Below, one piece after another: positions 1 to 6,223 of a stretch of 9,805 nt of DNA. Source of the DNA: UBA9414 sp958446945. GTDB lineage: Bacteria; Bacillota; Clostridia; Lachnospirales; Lachnospiraceae. The position numbers and the translations under genes were made by a program. Location: contig CAUCYJ010000099.1 of the NCBI GenBank assembly GCA_958446945.1, positions 1 to 9,805 of the forward strand. The letters run 5' to 3'. Under the pieces are notes generated by a model that was not told the DNA's origin, ran no database searches, and saw only the letters and a program-made list of their open reading frames with translations. Positions within the stretch are counted from its first letter, which is position 1, and each line of letters begins with the position of its first letter.

Positions 1-141
1 AGAAGCTCTGATCCACCCTTCTTTCCAGGAAAGTTTATCCAAATGTACGACGGGAATATCCCACCAGGCACTCAGCTGCCTTGCGACGGTTGATTTACCG
101 CTTCCGCTTGCTCCGATAATAATAATCTTTTCAGGCTTCAC
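1..141 (-). CDS. P-loop adenylate kinase-like / topology-modulation (FlaR-type) protein, N-terminal part only
   Basis: Only the first 47 residues lie in the window; the rest is beyond the left edge. The sequence starts MKPEKIIIIGASGSGKST, a hydrophobic strand leading into a clean Walker A loop, followed by a helix and the stretch IPVVHLDKLSWKEGW. The HLD-(L)-(W/F)-W..GW pattern is typical of the small P-loop kinases annotated as adenylate kinase-like or 'DNA topology modulation protein FlaR'; their true substrate is generally not established. I place the start at a GTG codon (139-141) because a strong GGAGGAGGT ribosome binding site sits seven bases upstream, inside the last codons of the NUDIX gene. 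The two genes overlap by 11 bases, so they are almost certainly co-transcribed and translationally coupled. The domain call is firm; the biochemical role is not. Confidence 0.75.
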   Translation of the reverse strand, partial: MKPEKIIIIGASGSGKSTVARQLSAWWDIPVVHLDKLSWKEGWIRAS

Positions 142-703
142 AACAGGCACCTCCTCCGGCAGCAAGGGAAATTCTATCCGCTTGTTCTTTCTGCTCACCG
201 AGGACCCATGTTTCAAATCGTTTTCCGAGAGACTGGATTCTACTGTAAATCGGTCCTGCGATCAGGCCATCTTTCCCCATACGGTGAAGTTCTTCAAGTG
301 TTACCCATTTCGCATCTACGGTTTCCATATCCTGAAGCACAATTTCTGAAATCTCCACATCCCGTTTCAGAAAATAAAAATCAATAATACAATACTCTTC
401 TTTCTGAGTTTCCAGAAACTGAAGTTCTTCTTCCGCTGCACGGATTCCTGTCTCTTCAAATAATTCCCTTACAGCCCCTGCACGGCTTGTCTCCCCCGCC
501 TGAATGCAGCCTCCGGTATTTTCCCAAAGATTCGGATATTTCTCTTTATCCGGATGTCTCAACGTCAGAAGAATCTCATGCTTGCTGTTTACTACACAGA
601 TTACAACAACAAGATGATACTCTCCGTGTACCTTAGGCGCAAGACGGCTCTGCCTGCGGTTCAGGGGCCTTCTGTTTTCATCAAACAAATCCCATAATTC
701 CAT
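131..703 (-). CDS. NUDIX hydrolase (isopentenyl-diphosphate isomerase-like / YfcD-type subgroup)
   Basis: This 190-residue protein carries a complete Nudix box that fits the pattern G-x5-E-x7-R-E-U-x-E-E-x-G-U exactly: G65, E71, R79-E80, E83-E84, G86-I87. These residues bind the metal used to hydrolyse a nucleoside-diphosphate-linked substrate. The opening MELWDLFDENRRP is the usual start of the NUDIX subgroup that resembles isopentenyl-diphosphate isomerase but usually acts as a hydrolase of unknown substrate. No signal peptide or membrane segment is visible, so it should be cytosolic. The ATG at 701-703 has an AGGAG ribosome binding site seven bases upstream. The last codons (GGA GGA GGT) double as the ribosome binding site of the overlapping kinase-like gene. 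The gene is the first one behind a T-box leader, so its expression probably responds to the charging of a specific tRNA, which is unusual for a NUDIX gene. Family is certain; substrate is unknown. Confidence 0.9.
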   Translation of the reverse strand: MELWDLFDENRRPLNRRQSRLAPKVHGEYHLVVVICVVNSKHEILLTLRHPDKEKYPNLWENTGGCIQAGETSRAGAVRELFEETGIRAAEEELQFLETQKEEYCIIDFYFLKRDVEISEIVLQDMETVDAKWVTLEELHRMGKDGLIAGPIYSRIQSLGKRFETWVLGEQKEQADRISLAAGGGACCEA

Positions 704-784
704 TTTATTTCTCCTACTTCAACTTACTTTTTATTGTGTAAAAGAAATCGCCAATTGATCTATCCGTACCACAAAATGTATAAC

Positions 785-819
785 AAAAAACCCGCCCTCT
801 CCATTTCGGAAAGGGCGGG
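785..819 (-). terminator. T-box regulated intrinsic terminator
   Basis: The hairpin at 819-791 has about 12 paired bases (CCCGCCCT with AGGGCGGG, then UUCC with GGAG) around a GAAAU loop and is followed by six T on the minus strand (790-785). Its 5' arm overlaps the T-box antiterminator region, so it is the conditional terminator of the leader. Confidence 0.92.
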
Positions 820-1117
820 AACATTCCCGCGGTACCACCTTTTCTTTCACAGACTGCTCGCACAGCCCGTCTCTATAAGTATCTGCCAATACTCTGATAC
901 GATAACGTGTATCAACTCCGTCACATCCTACTTATGACTGCCTCATATCATTGACTGGTTTTCTGTCTGCTGATATTGACTGCAGCGGTTCGGTGTAAAG
1001 CTCCAAGATGTATTCACAATCTGTTTTCCATGCACCTCTCATCACCCGGTTACTTTCTGTATGCTTTTTCAGACTGCTACTTCTTCTTTTCATTGCCTGT
1101 CCTGATTATATTATCTG
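785..1117 (-). ncRNA. T-box riboswitch leader
   Basis: On the minus strand this gene-free stretch reads as a complete T-box leader. The T-box core AGGTGGTACCGCGG lies at 840-827 and leads straight into an intrinsic terminator, so the antiterminator and terminator are mutually exclusive. Stem III is a hairpin with arms at 863-870 and 849-856. Before it come the GACGG...CGTTATC element and AGTAGG motif usual after Stem I. The Stem I region (about 1090-950) contains AGTA on its 5' side and the conserved GTGAATACATCTTGGAGC block. Uncharged tRNA would pair with the specifier codon and with the UGGU of the T-box, and stabilise the antiterminator. A candidate specifier is ACC (threonine) at 957-959 in the context GAAA-ACC-A, but Stem I has an extra segment and I could not fold it convincingly. 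The 5' end is estimated from the promoter. Confidence 0.9.
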
Positions 1118-1123
1118 ATTGAC

Positions 1124-1152
1124 ATAGTAGACTATCTGCCCGTGTTTGTCAA
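1124..1152 (-). promoter_or_regulatory. sigma-A type promoter of the T-box leader
   Basis: A consensus TTGACA -35 box (1152-1147) and a TACTAT -10 box (1129-1124) are separated by exactly 17 bases. Transcription would start near 1117, just before the first T-box Stem I sequences. A perfect TATAAT lies a little downstream (1110-1105) but has no matching -35 box. The TGA stop of the upstream SIS-domain remnant lies inside the TTGACA box. Confidence 0.7.
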
Positions 1153-1544
1153 GGGCTTCTTTGCGTGAAGCGCTTCCAGCGCACTTCCATGAGTCCTTCT
1201 GTCCGGTTCTTATTTTGAGCAACATATTTACTATAAATAATATCAATAAGTACAAGAATCGGAAACTGCGGCGAAATAACATTTCCGCAATTCAAATACT
1301 TAAGTGACGGTACAACTGCTACCTCATCACAGAATTCTTCAAAAGCCTCTCTTTTCTGTGCAGTAATCAAAATCGTTCTCGCCCCTCTTTTTCTGGCCCC
1401 CTGAAGAAAATGCAGAATATCTTCTGTCTCTCCGCTAATCGAAATTCCAATTGCAAGGCATCCTTTATCCTGAAACACTGTCTGCATCTTCATCATGTCT
1501 CCATCCGTAATAGAATCTATATCCACACCTGTAATTATTATCAA
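1149..1544 (-). pseudogene. remnant of an RpiR/MurR-family regulator (C-terminal half of the SIS domain)
   Basis: The 131-residue reading frame matches the end of the sugar-isomerase (SIS) domain of RpiR-type regulators, with the core GISISGETEDILHFLQGARK followed by strands and helices typical of the fold. Full-length members are about 280 residues and start with a helix-turn-helix domain. Here that domain and the first part of the SIS domain are missing. In the same frame a TAA stop lies three codons before the only usable start (a TTG at 1544-1542 without a good ribosome binding site), and the upstream 145 bases are AT-rich with no recognisable regulator sequence. It is most likely a decayed gene that has lost its 5' half. 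A small free-standing SIS protein is possible but less likely. RpiR proteins sense phosphosugars; this fragment could not bind DNA. Confidence 0.7.
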
Positions 1545-1689
1545 TATATCTTTTTATTACCGAAAGTTCTTTCAGTGTTTTCGCCTTCTTCCTTTCTTTT
1601 TCACATATTTTTTATTTTATTTTTATACAGATTTCACAATAAAATGCACGAAATTTCCAGGATTCTATTTCTTTACGGGAATTCTCCAC
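1545..1689. other. AT-rich spacer between the truA terminator and the SIS remnant
   Basis: This 145-base stretch holds no convincing gene on either strand. It is rich in A and T runs on the minus strand. Short frames in it do not resemble the helix-turn-helix domain expected upstream of the SIS fragment, which suggests the missing 5' half was deleted rather than frameshifted. Confidence 0.5.
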
Positions 1690-1726
1690 AAAAAAAAGAT
1701 ACAACGAGCTGCTTCTCCACTGTATC
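1690..1726 (-). terminator. intrinsic terminator after truA
   Basis: On the minus strand GATACAG (1726-1720) pairs with TTGTATC (1704-1698), with a further GAG/CTC pairing inside, and is followed by eight T (1697-1690). It lies 47 bases beyond the truA stop codon and would end the ECF-truA transcript. On the plus strand the same hairpin is followed by only four T. Confidence 0.8.
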
Positions 1727-1772
1727 TTTTCCATTTTGATTGAATGATAGTATTCAATTTTCTTCTTTTTTC

Positions 1773-2540
1773 TTAATAAATTTCTCCGAACTCTTCCCGT
1801 TCTTCTCCATAGTCAATCTGCATCAACATCAACCCCTGAGGCGGAGCTGTAACCCCCGCTGCTTTCCGGTTTTTCGCTTCCAAAATCTCTCTTACCTGCT
1901 CCGGTTCGTAAAATCCGCGTCCTACCCGGATCAATGTACCCACAATAATCCGAACCATATTATAGAGAAATCCATTTCCTGTAATGCGTATTGTAATCTC
2001 TTCTCCGTCCCTCAGAATATCCAGCGCGGTAATCGTCCGCACCGTATCTTCCACATCTGTGCGTACATTACAGAAGCTCACGAAATCATGCTCTCCTTTT
2101 AAATACTCTGCCGCCTGCTGCATCTTCTTCTCATCCAACGGAAATGAAACAAAATAATTTGTCAGCCGCTTCGTCGGCACTGGAATCCGTGTATTTAAAA
2201 CATGATATTCGTACGTCTTTTCGCAATTCCGATAGCGCGGATGCCAGTCTGCCGGAACTTCATCGGAAGACACGATCACAATATCATCCGGTAGCCGCTG
2301 GTTCAATGCATAAGAAAAACGCTCCGGTGGAATCGTAGATTCTGTATCAAATACCGCCACATTTCCCATCGCATGTACACCGGAATCTGTGCGGCTTGCC
2401 CCGATTACTGTGATTGCTTCTCCAGTCATTTTACAAAGGGTGCGATTAAGCACTTCCTCCACTGTAATTCCATTCGGCTGGATCTGCCAGCCACAGTAAT
2501 TTGTCCCATCATAGGCAACGACAAGTCTAATACGTCTCAT
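1773..2540 (-). CDS. truA: tRNA pseudouridine(38-40) synthase TruA
   Basis: TruA converts uridines 38, 39 and 40 of the tRNA anticodon arm to pseudouridine in the cytosol. The 255-residue length is normal for bacterial TruA. The catalytic aspartate is D52 in the conserved GASRTDSGVHA motif. The second conserved block KTYEYHV contains the active-site tyrosine Y110, and GNGFLYNMVRIIVGTL (from about residue 188) is the usual C-terminal motif. The ATG at 2540-2538 is supported by a GAGGAGGAG ribosome binding site seven bases upstream. It begins 18 bases after the ecfT stop, so it is the last gene of the ecfA1-ecfA2-ecfT-truA unit, an order widely conserved in Firmicutes. In Bacillus subtilis the block sits between rplQ and rplM-rpsI; here it ends at a terminator followed by a decayed regulator, so it has been separated from those ribosomal genes, at least on this side. 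Confidence 0.97.
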   Translation of the reverse strand: MRRIRLVVAYDGTNYCGWQIQPNGITVEEVLNRTLCKMTGEAITVIGASRTDSGVHAMGNVAVFDTESTIPPERFSYALNQRLPDDIVIVSSDEVPADWHPRYRNCEKTYEYHVLNTRIPVPTKRLTNYFVSFPLDEKKMQQAAEYLKGEHDFVSFCNVRTDVEDTVRTITALDILRDGEEITIRITGNGFLYNMVRIIVGTLIRVGRGFYEPEQVREILEAKNRKAAGVTAPPQGLMLMQIDYGEEREEFGEIY

Positions 2541-2558
2541 GCGGCTTCTCCTCCTCTT

Positions 2559-3383
2559 TTAAAAAATCCAAATACGGAACGGCACAAACCGTCCGATCAC
2601 ACAAGCCGCCGCCACATAAAAAATGGTAATCGCATATGCAGCCACGTCATTTTTATGATAAATAAGCGGTTTCATCTTTGTTCTTCCGTCACCGCCCTGA
2701 TAACACCTTGCTTCCATAGCCATTGCAAGATCATTTGCCCGGCGGAAGGCAGAAATAAAAAGTGGAACCAAAATTGGAACCATATTCTTTGCTCTCTGGA
2801 TTAGATTTCCGCTCTCAAGATCTGCACCTCTTGCCATCTGAGCTTTCATAATCTTATCTGTTTCTTCCAGCAGTATAGGAATAAAACGCAGGGCAATGGA
2901 CATAATCATTGCAATTTCATGAACCGGCACATGAATATGGCGAAGCGGATTCAGCAGACGCTCAATCCCGTCTGTCAATGCATTCGGCGTCGTTGTCAGT
3001 GTCATCACAGAAGCTCCAATAATCAAATAAATCAGACGAATTGCCATAAAAACTGCCGTTCGAAGTCCCTCATCCGTAATCTTCAAAAACCCAACTTTCC
3101 AGAAAATCGTCCCTGTTCCCGTTAAGAACAGATTAAAAATAACAGTGATCATCAGCAGTAAAATAATAGGTTTTAATCCTTTTACGATAAACTTTACCGG
3201 CACTTTAGAGATCCGTACAACTGCAAACAGGAAAATAGTGGCAATCACATATCCCAACATGTTTTTAAATAAAAATAAAGAAATCAAGTACAAAAGTGTA
3301 CACACAATCTTTGTCCGCGGATCAAGGCGGTGTACCCGGCTATTCGCCGGATAATACTGTCCTATTGTAATATCTCGAATCAT
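2559..3383 (-). CDS. ecfT: ECF transporter transmembrane component EcfT
   Basis: EcfT is the membrane scaffold of energy-coupling-factor vitamin importers: it links the two ATPases to an exchangeable S component such as RibU. The 274-residue protein has several hydrophobic segments (about residues 26-58, 70-90, 108-130, 153-172, 200-214 and 246-264). It carries the two coupling-helix motifs that contact the ATPases: ARG at 184-186 (AQMARGADLE) and ARC at 225-227 (AMEARCYQGG). The second motif has Cys where the textbook motif has Gly, which I believe is common in Firmicutes EcfT and do not read as a defect. The start is three bases past the ecfA2 stop, with AGAGGTG as ribosome binding site. 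Being in a unit without its own S component, it is the shared (group II) type. Confidence 0.96.
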   Translation of the reverse strand: MIRDITIGQYYPANSRVHRLDPRTKIVCTLLYLISLFLFKNMLGYVIATIFLFAVVRISKVPVKFIVKGLKPIILLLMITVIFNLFLTGTGTIFWKVGFLKITDEGLRTAVFMAIRLIYLIIGASVMTLTTTPNALTDGIERLLNPLRHIHVPVHEIAMIMSIALRFIPILLEETDKIMKAQMARGADLESGNLIQRAKNMVPILVPLFISAFRRANDLAMAMEARCYQGGDGRTKMKPLIYHKNDVAAYAITIFYVAAACVIGRFVPFRIWIF

Positions 3384-3386
3384 CTC

Positions 3387-4247
3387 TTACACCTCTTGCC
3401 TGTCTTGAAACAGCTTCATGATCTCATCCGCCGCCTCTTCTATCGTTGTTGCCTCTGTATTTACTGCAAGCCCACTCTTAGCAAGTTCATGCATAATATA
3501 AGTAACCTGTGGCGCTGCAAGTCCTACTTTTTCCAGTTCTTTATAATGTGAAAATACTTCTTTCGGCGCTCCATCAAGCATAACACTTCCCTTATCCATC
3601 ACAATAATCCGCTCCACATATTTGGCAACATCTTCCATACTGTGGGACACAAGAATGACCGTCAGTCCCAATTCATCATGAAGCTTCTTAATCTGGTCTA
3701 ATATCTCATCCCGCCCTTTCGGATCAAGCCCTGCCGTCGGCTCATCAAGTACAAGGACATCCGGATGCATCGCCAGGACACCGGCAATGGCTACACGCCG
3801 CTTCTGTCCTCCCGACAGATCAAACGGAGAATCCTTATAGTGCTTCTCTGAGATTCCTACCATTTTGAGAGCTTCTTCGGCCCGTTTCTGACATTCTTCT
3901 TTCTCCAATCCCTGATTCTTCGGCCCAAAGCACACATCTGTCAGCACATCCACCTCGAAAAGCTGATGTTCCGGATACTGAAACACAAGCCCTACCCTCG
4001 TACGCAGCTGCTTCAGATTATAGCCCTCTTCGTAAATATTCTCGCCTTGAAAGCATACTTTTCCCTCTGTTGCCTTTACTAAACCATTCAGATGCTGTAT
4101 CAAAGTAGACTTCCCGGATCCGGTATGCCCAATGATACCGACAAACTGTCCCTGCGGAATTGTCAGATTCACATCTTTCAGCGCCTGCTTTTCATAAGCT
4201 GTTCCCGGACTGTATACATAATTCACATGTTCTAACGTAATTGACAT
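3387..4247 (-). CDS. ecfA2: ECF transporter ATP-binding protein EcfA2
   Basis: This is one of the two ATPases that power the shared ECF module. All ABC motifs are intact: Walker A GHTGSGKST (about residues 40-48), Q-loop glutamine Q90 in VFQYPEHQLFE, signature LSGGQ (144-148), Walker B VLVLDEP with catalytic E169, and switch histidine H202. The start MSITLEHVNYVYSPGTAYE and the position next to ecfT identify the A2 paralogue rather than A1. The length of 286 residues is normal and includes the C-terminal extension used for dimer contacts with EcfA1. The ATG (4247-4245) has GGTGGAG as ribosome binding site. The gene overlaps the end of ecfA1 by 16 bases, which implies coupled translation of the two subunits. 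Confidence 0.96.
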   Translation of the reverse strand: MSITLEHVNYVYSPGTAYEKQALKDVNLTIPQGQFVGIIGHTGSGKSTLIQHLNGLVKATEGKVCFQGENIYEEGYNLKQLRTRVGLVFQYPEHQLFEVDVLTDVCFGPKNQGLEKEECQKRAEEALKMVGISEKHYKDSPFDLSGGQKRRVAIAGVLAMHPDVLVLDEPTAGLDPKGRDEILDQIKKLHDELGLTVILVSHSMEDVAKYVERIIVMDKGSVMLDGAPKEVFSHYKELEKVGLAAPQVTYIMHELAKSGLAVNTEATTIEEAADEIMKLFQDRQEV

Positions 4248-5086
4248 AGTATCTCCACCAACTCTTCTTTTCTCAAAACTCCTTCCGGTATCGGAAGGCC
4301 TCTTTTTCTCAATTCATGGGCCAGCATCGTGACCTGCGGAACATCCAGCCGGTATTTCTTCAGAAGATCTATCTGAGAAAATATTTCCAGCGGCGTTCCC
4401 TGCATAACGACATGTCCCTGATCCATAACAATTACCTGATCTGCATCGATTACTTCTTCCATATAATGGGTAATCAAAATAACTGTAATATGCTCCCGCT
4501 TTCTCAGCTCCTGCACTGTTCGCAATACTTCTTTGCGCCCATTCGGATCAAGCATAGCTGTCGGTTCATCAAGCACAATACATTTTGGTTTCATTGCAAC
4601 TACTCCGGCAATGGCTACTCTCTGCTTCTGTCCACCGGATAATTTATTCGGTGAATGATGTCGGTATTCAATCATACCAACGGCAGAAAGGCTTTTCTCT
4701 ACGCGCTGCCAGATTTCTTCCGATGGAACTCCAAGGTTCTCCGGTCCAAACCCCACATCTTCTTCCACCACGGTTCCGATAATCTGGTTGTCCGGATTCT
4801 GAAACACCATTCCGGCTGTTTGTCTCACATTCCAGAGTTCCTCCGGATCAGACGTATTCTTGCCATCTACCCACATCGTTCCTTCTGTCGGAATCAGGAT
4901 CGCATTCATATGCTTTGCCAACGTAGATTTACCAGAACCATTATGCCCTAAGATTGCAACAAACTGCCCCGGGCAAACATCCAGATCTACTTCATCGATA
5001 GCCCGGTGGGTTCCAATGACATTGCCCTCTTCATCTCGTTTTTCATACTCATATACAAGTTTTTTTGTGCGAATCACCAGTCTCAT
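4232..5086 (-). CDS. ecfA1: ECF transporter ATP-binding protein EcfA1
   Basis: This is the first ATPase of the ECF core. Motifs in order are Walker A GHNGSGKST (47-55), Q-loop Q96 in VFQNPDNQI, signature LSGGQ (149-153), Walker B CIVLDEP with catalytic E174, and switch histidine H207. The FQNPDNQ Q-loop and the ALDP-like TAMLDP D-loop region are those of EcfA1. The length of 284 residues is normal. The start ATG (5086-5084) has only a weak purine-rich GAAAGAGAG ribosome binding site. A candidate promoter lies 27 bases upstream, so the core module can be expressed apart from ribU, although read-through from ribU is also possible because the hairpin between them has a poor T tract. Confidence 0.96.
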   Translation of the reverse strand: MRLVIRTKKLVYEYEKRDEEGNVIGTHRAIDEVDLDVCPGQFVAILGHNGSGKSTLAKHMNAILIPTEGTMWVDGKNTSDPEELWNVRQTAGMVFQNPDNQIIGTVVEEDVGFGPENLGVPSEEIWQRVEKSLSAVGMIEYRHHSPNKLSGGQKQRVAIAGVVAMKPKCIVLDEPTAMLDPNGRKEVLRTVQELRKREHITVILITHYMEEVIDADQVIVMDQGHVVMQGTPLEIFSQIDLLKKYRLDVPQVTMLAHELRKRGLPIPEGVLRKEELVEILCQLR

Positions 5087-5112
5087 CTCTCTCTTTCTTC
5101 ACTGATTTTTTT

Positions 5113-5141
5113 ATTCTAATCCTATCGCTTGTTTTTTACAA
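5113..5141 (-). promoter_or_regulatory. candidate promoter of the ecfA1-ecfA2-ecfT-truA unit
   Basis: TTGTAA (5141-5136) and TAGAAT (5118-5113) are spaced by 17 bases on the minus strand, about 27 bases before the ecfA1 start. The -10 box has one mismatch and the -35 box two mismatches to consensus. Confidence 0.5.
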
Positions 5142-5179
5142 GAGCTATTTCCGGAAAACTTTCCTCTGTTCATAAGAGA

Positions 5180-5201
5180 AGCAGGCCTGTTAAGACCTGC
5201 T
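5180..5201 (-). terminator. hairpin across the ribU stop codon (weak terminator)
   Basis: AGCAGGTC (5201-5194) pairs over eight positions with GGCCTGCT (5187-5180), and the ribU TAA stop lies in the loop. The following minus-strand bases are TCTCTTAT, a poor T tract, so termination is probably partial and some ribU transcripts may continue into the ECF core genes. Confidence 0.45.
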
Positions 5202-5870
5202 CATTTTTAAAATTGGACTGATTTTCTTATAGATCAGAAGTACGATAATCGAAACAAGAACACCCTTCAATAAATTAAATGGCACTACTGCAAACAGTAC
5301 AAGTGTTGTAATATTTGTAATTGCCGGATTTACTGCAGTTCCCATCCCTATAATCGTCTCAAGTGAAAGTCCCATTAGCATTGTATAAGCCGGAAGCAAT
5401 ACAAATGCATTGATCAGACTTCCGACAACAGTCATAACTACTGTACCTGCGGTCATTCCAATGACTGCTCCTTTTCGGGAATGGAGTCTCTGATAAATAA
5501 GTCCTGCCGGAGCACAAAACGCACAGCCGATCAGGAAATTCGCTGCTTCACCAATTCCTACTGTTTGCGTTCCGCTTATTAAAATATTCAACAATACCTT
5601 CACAAGCTCAATCAATACGCCCGCCATTGGTCCCATTGTAAAGCATCCGATCAATACCGGAACTTCACTGAAATCAATCTCATAAAATGAAGGTGCAAAT
5701 GGAAGCGGAATCTCAAACAGCATCAAAATGACTGCTGCTGCCCCCATCATGGCAATCTGGGTAATCGTACGCACCTTGCTTCTGCTCATTTTGGAAGCTG
5801 TCTCTGCCTGCTTTTGTTTGCGATTTACTTCCGGCTTTGTGTCCGTACTTGTTTTTGTCTCTGTACTCAT
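5190..5870 (-). CDS. ribU: riboflavin ECF transporter S component RibU
   Basis: RibU is the membrane protein that binds riboflavin and docks on the shared ECF module (EcfA1-A2-T) for uptake. The 226-residue protein has a charged cytosolic N-terminus of roughly 30 residues and about six hydrophobic segments. The block FEIPLPFAPSFYEIDFSEVP, at about residues 52-71, is the hallmark of RibU. I chose the ATG at 5870-5868 because AAAGGAGAG lies just upstream; a TTG at 5906 would add 12 residues but has no comparable ribosome binding site. The FMN riboswitch directly upstream independently supports riboflavin as the substrate. The ECF core genes follow 104 bases later on the same strand, so transporter and motor are side by side here. 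Confidence 0.95.
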   Translation of the reverse strand: MSTETKTSTDTKPEVNRKQKQAETASKMSRSKVRTITQIAMMGAAAVILMLFEIPLPFAPSFYEIDFSEVPVLIGCFTMGPMAGVLIELVKVLLNILISGTQTVGIGEAANFLIGCAFCAPAGLIYQRLHSRKGAVIGMTAGTVVMTVVGSLINAFVLLPAYTMLMGLSLETIIGMGTAVNPAITNITTLVLFAVVPFNLLKGVLVSIIVLLIYKKISPILKMSRS

Positions 5871-5984
5871 AATATCTCTCCTTTTTGTTTGCGGAAATAC
5901 TTCCAAAGAAAGAATCGTGCCATGACACTTTCCGGATTCTCACAAGCAACCCCCTGTGAGCTTCGCTTCCTTCAGATATGCCAA

Positions 5985-6014
5985 TAAAAATCCCCGGATA
6001 GAATCTACCCGGGG
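5985..6014 (-). terminator. riboswitch-controlled intrinsic terminator before ribU
   Basis: The minus strand forms a ten-base-pair stem, CCCCGGGTAG (6014-6005) with CTATCCGGGG (6001-5992), closed by a three-base loop and followed by ATTTTT. It sits between the FMN aptamer and ribU. FMN binding would favour this terminator and shut off ribU. About 115 bases of leader remain between it and the ribU start. Confidence 0.9.
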
Positions 6015-6033
6015 CATACGTCTGCACTGCATG

Positions 6034-6154
6034 TTCTTCTCTCATCCAGACTTTACTGTCGGTTTTGGAATTACACCAAATCAGCCATTCAGGACTTGCC
6101 TGAATAGGTCGCGGACTATACCGCCGGTTGGGACTTGCACCCTACCCCGAAGAA
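6034..6154 (-). ncRNA. FMN riboswitch (RFN element)
   Basis: The minus strand carries the conserved RFN sequence blocks in order: CTTCGGGGTAGGGTG, CCCAACCGGCGGTA, AGTCCGCGA, TGGTGTAATTCC, ACCGACAGT and AGTCTGGATGAGAGAAGAA. The closing stem P1 pairs TTCTTC (6154-6149) with GAAGAA (6039-6034). This aptamer senses flavin mononucleotide. With the terminator just downstream, it should switch ribU off by early termination when FMN is plentiful. Confidence 0.97.
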
Positions 6155-6177
6155 TTTCCTATTATTTGTTCATGCCT

Positions 6178-6206
6178 ATTATACCGTTAACCCTCAAAAG
6201 AATCAA
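6178..6206 (-). promoter_or_regulatory. promoter of the FMN riboswitch-ribU transcript
   Basis: A perfect TATAAT -10 box (6183-6178) lies 17 bases from TTGATT (6206-6201). Transcription would start roughly 17 bases before the aptamer. The promoter begins 18 bases past the mgsA stop codon. Confidence 0.75.
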
Positions 6207-6223
6207 GTAATTTCCGCATGTTT

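Noticed and set aside
225..227. EcfT second coupling motif ARC instead of ARG (protein residues 225-227)
   Set aside because: The Cys variant appears to be ordinary in Firmicutes EcfT, so I do not treat it as a lesion; coordinates given are residue numbers of the gene at 2559-3383.
895..914. TGATAC/GTATCA hairpin like the inverted repeat at 8933-8955
   Set aside because: The first is part of the T-box stem II region; the shared six to seven bases are most simply coincidence.
734..937. 67-residue plus-strand frame
   Set aside because: It runs antisense through the T-box terminator and T-box core, has no family likeness, and is explained by the RNA element.
1410..2102. Overlapping plus-strand frames of 82-120 residues
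   Set aside because: They are AT-rich or antisense to truA and the SIS remnant, without ribosome binding sites or family features.
5871..5906. Longer ribU start at TTG 5906
   Set aside because: The ATG at 5870 has a strong AAAGGAG site at ideal spacing; the TTG has none.
5713..6045. 110-residue minus-strand frame overlapping the ribU leader
   Set aside because: It reads through the riboswitch terminator and the start of ribU in another frame and resembles no protein family.
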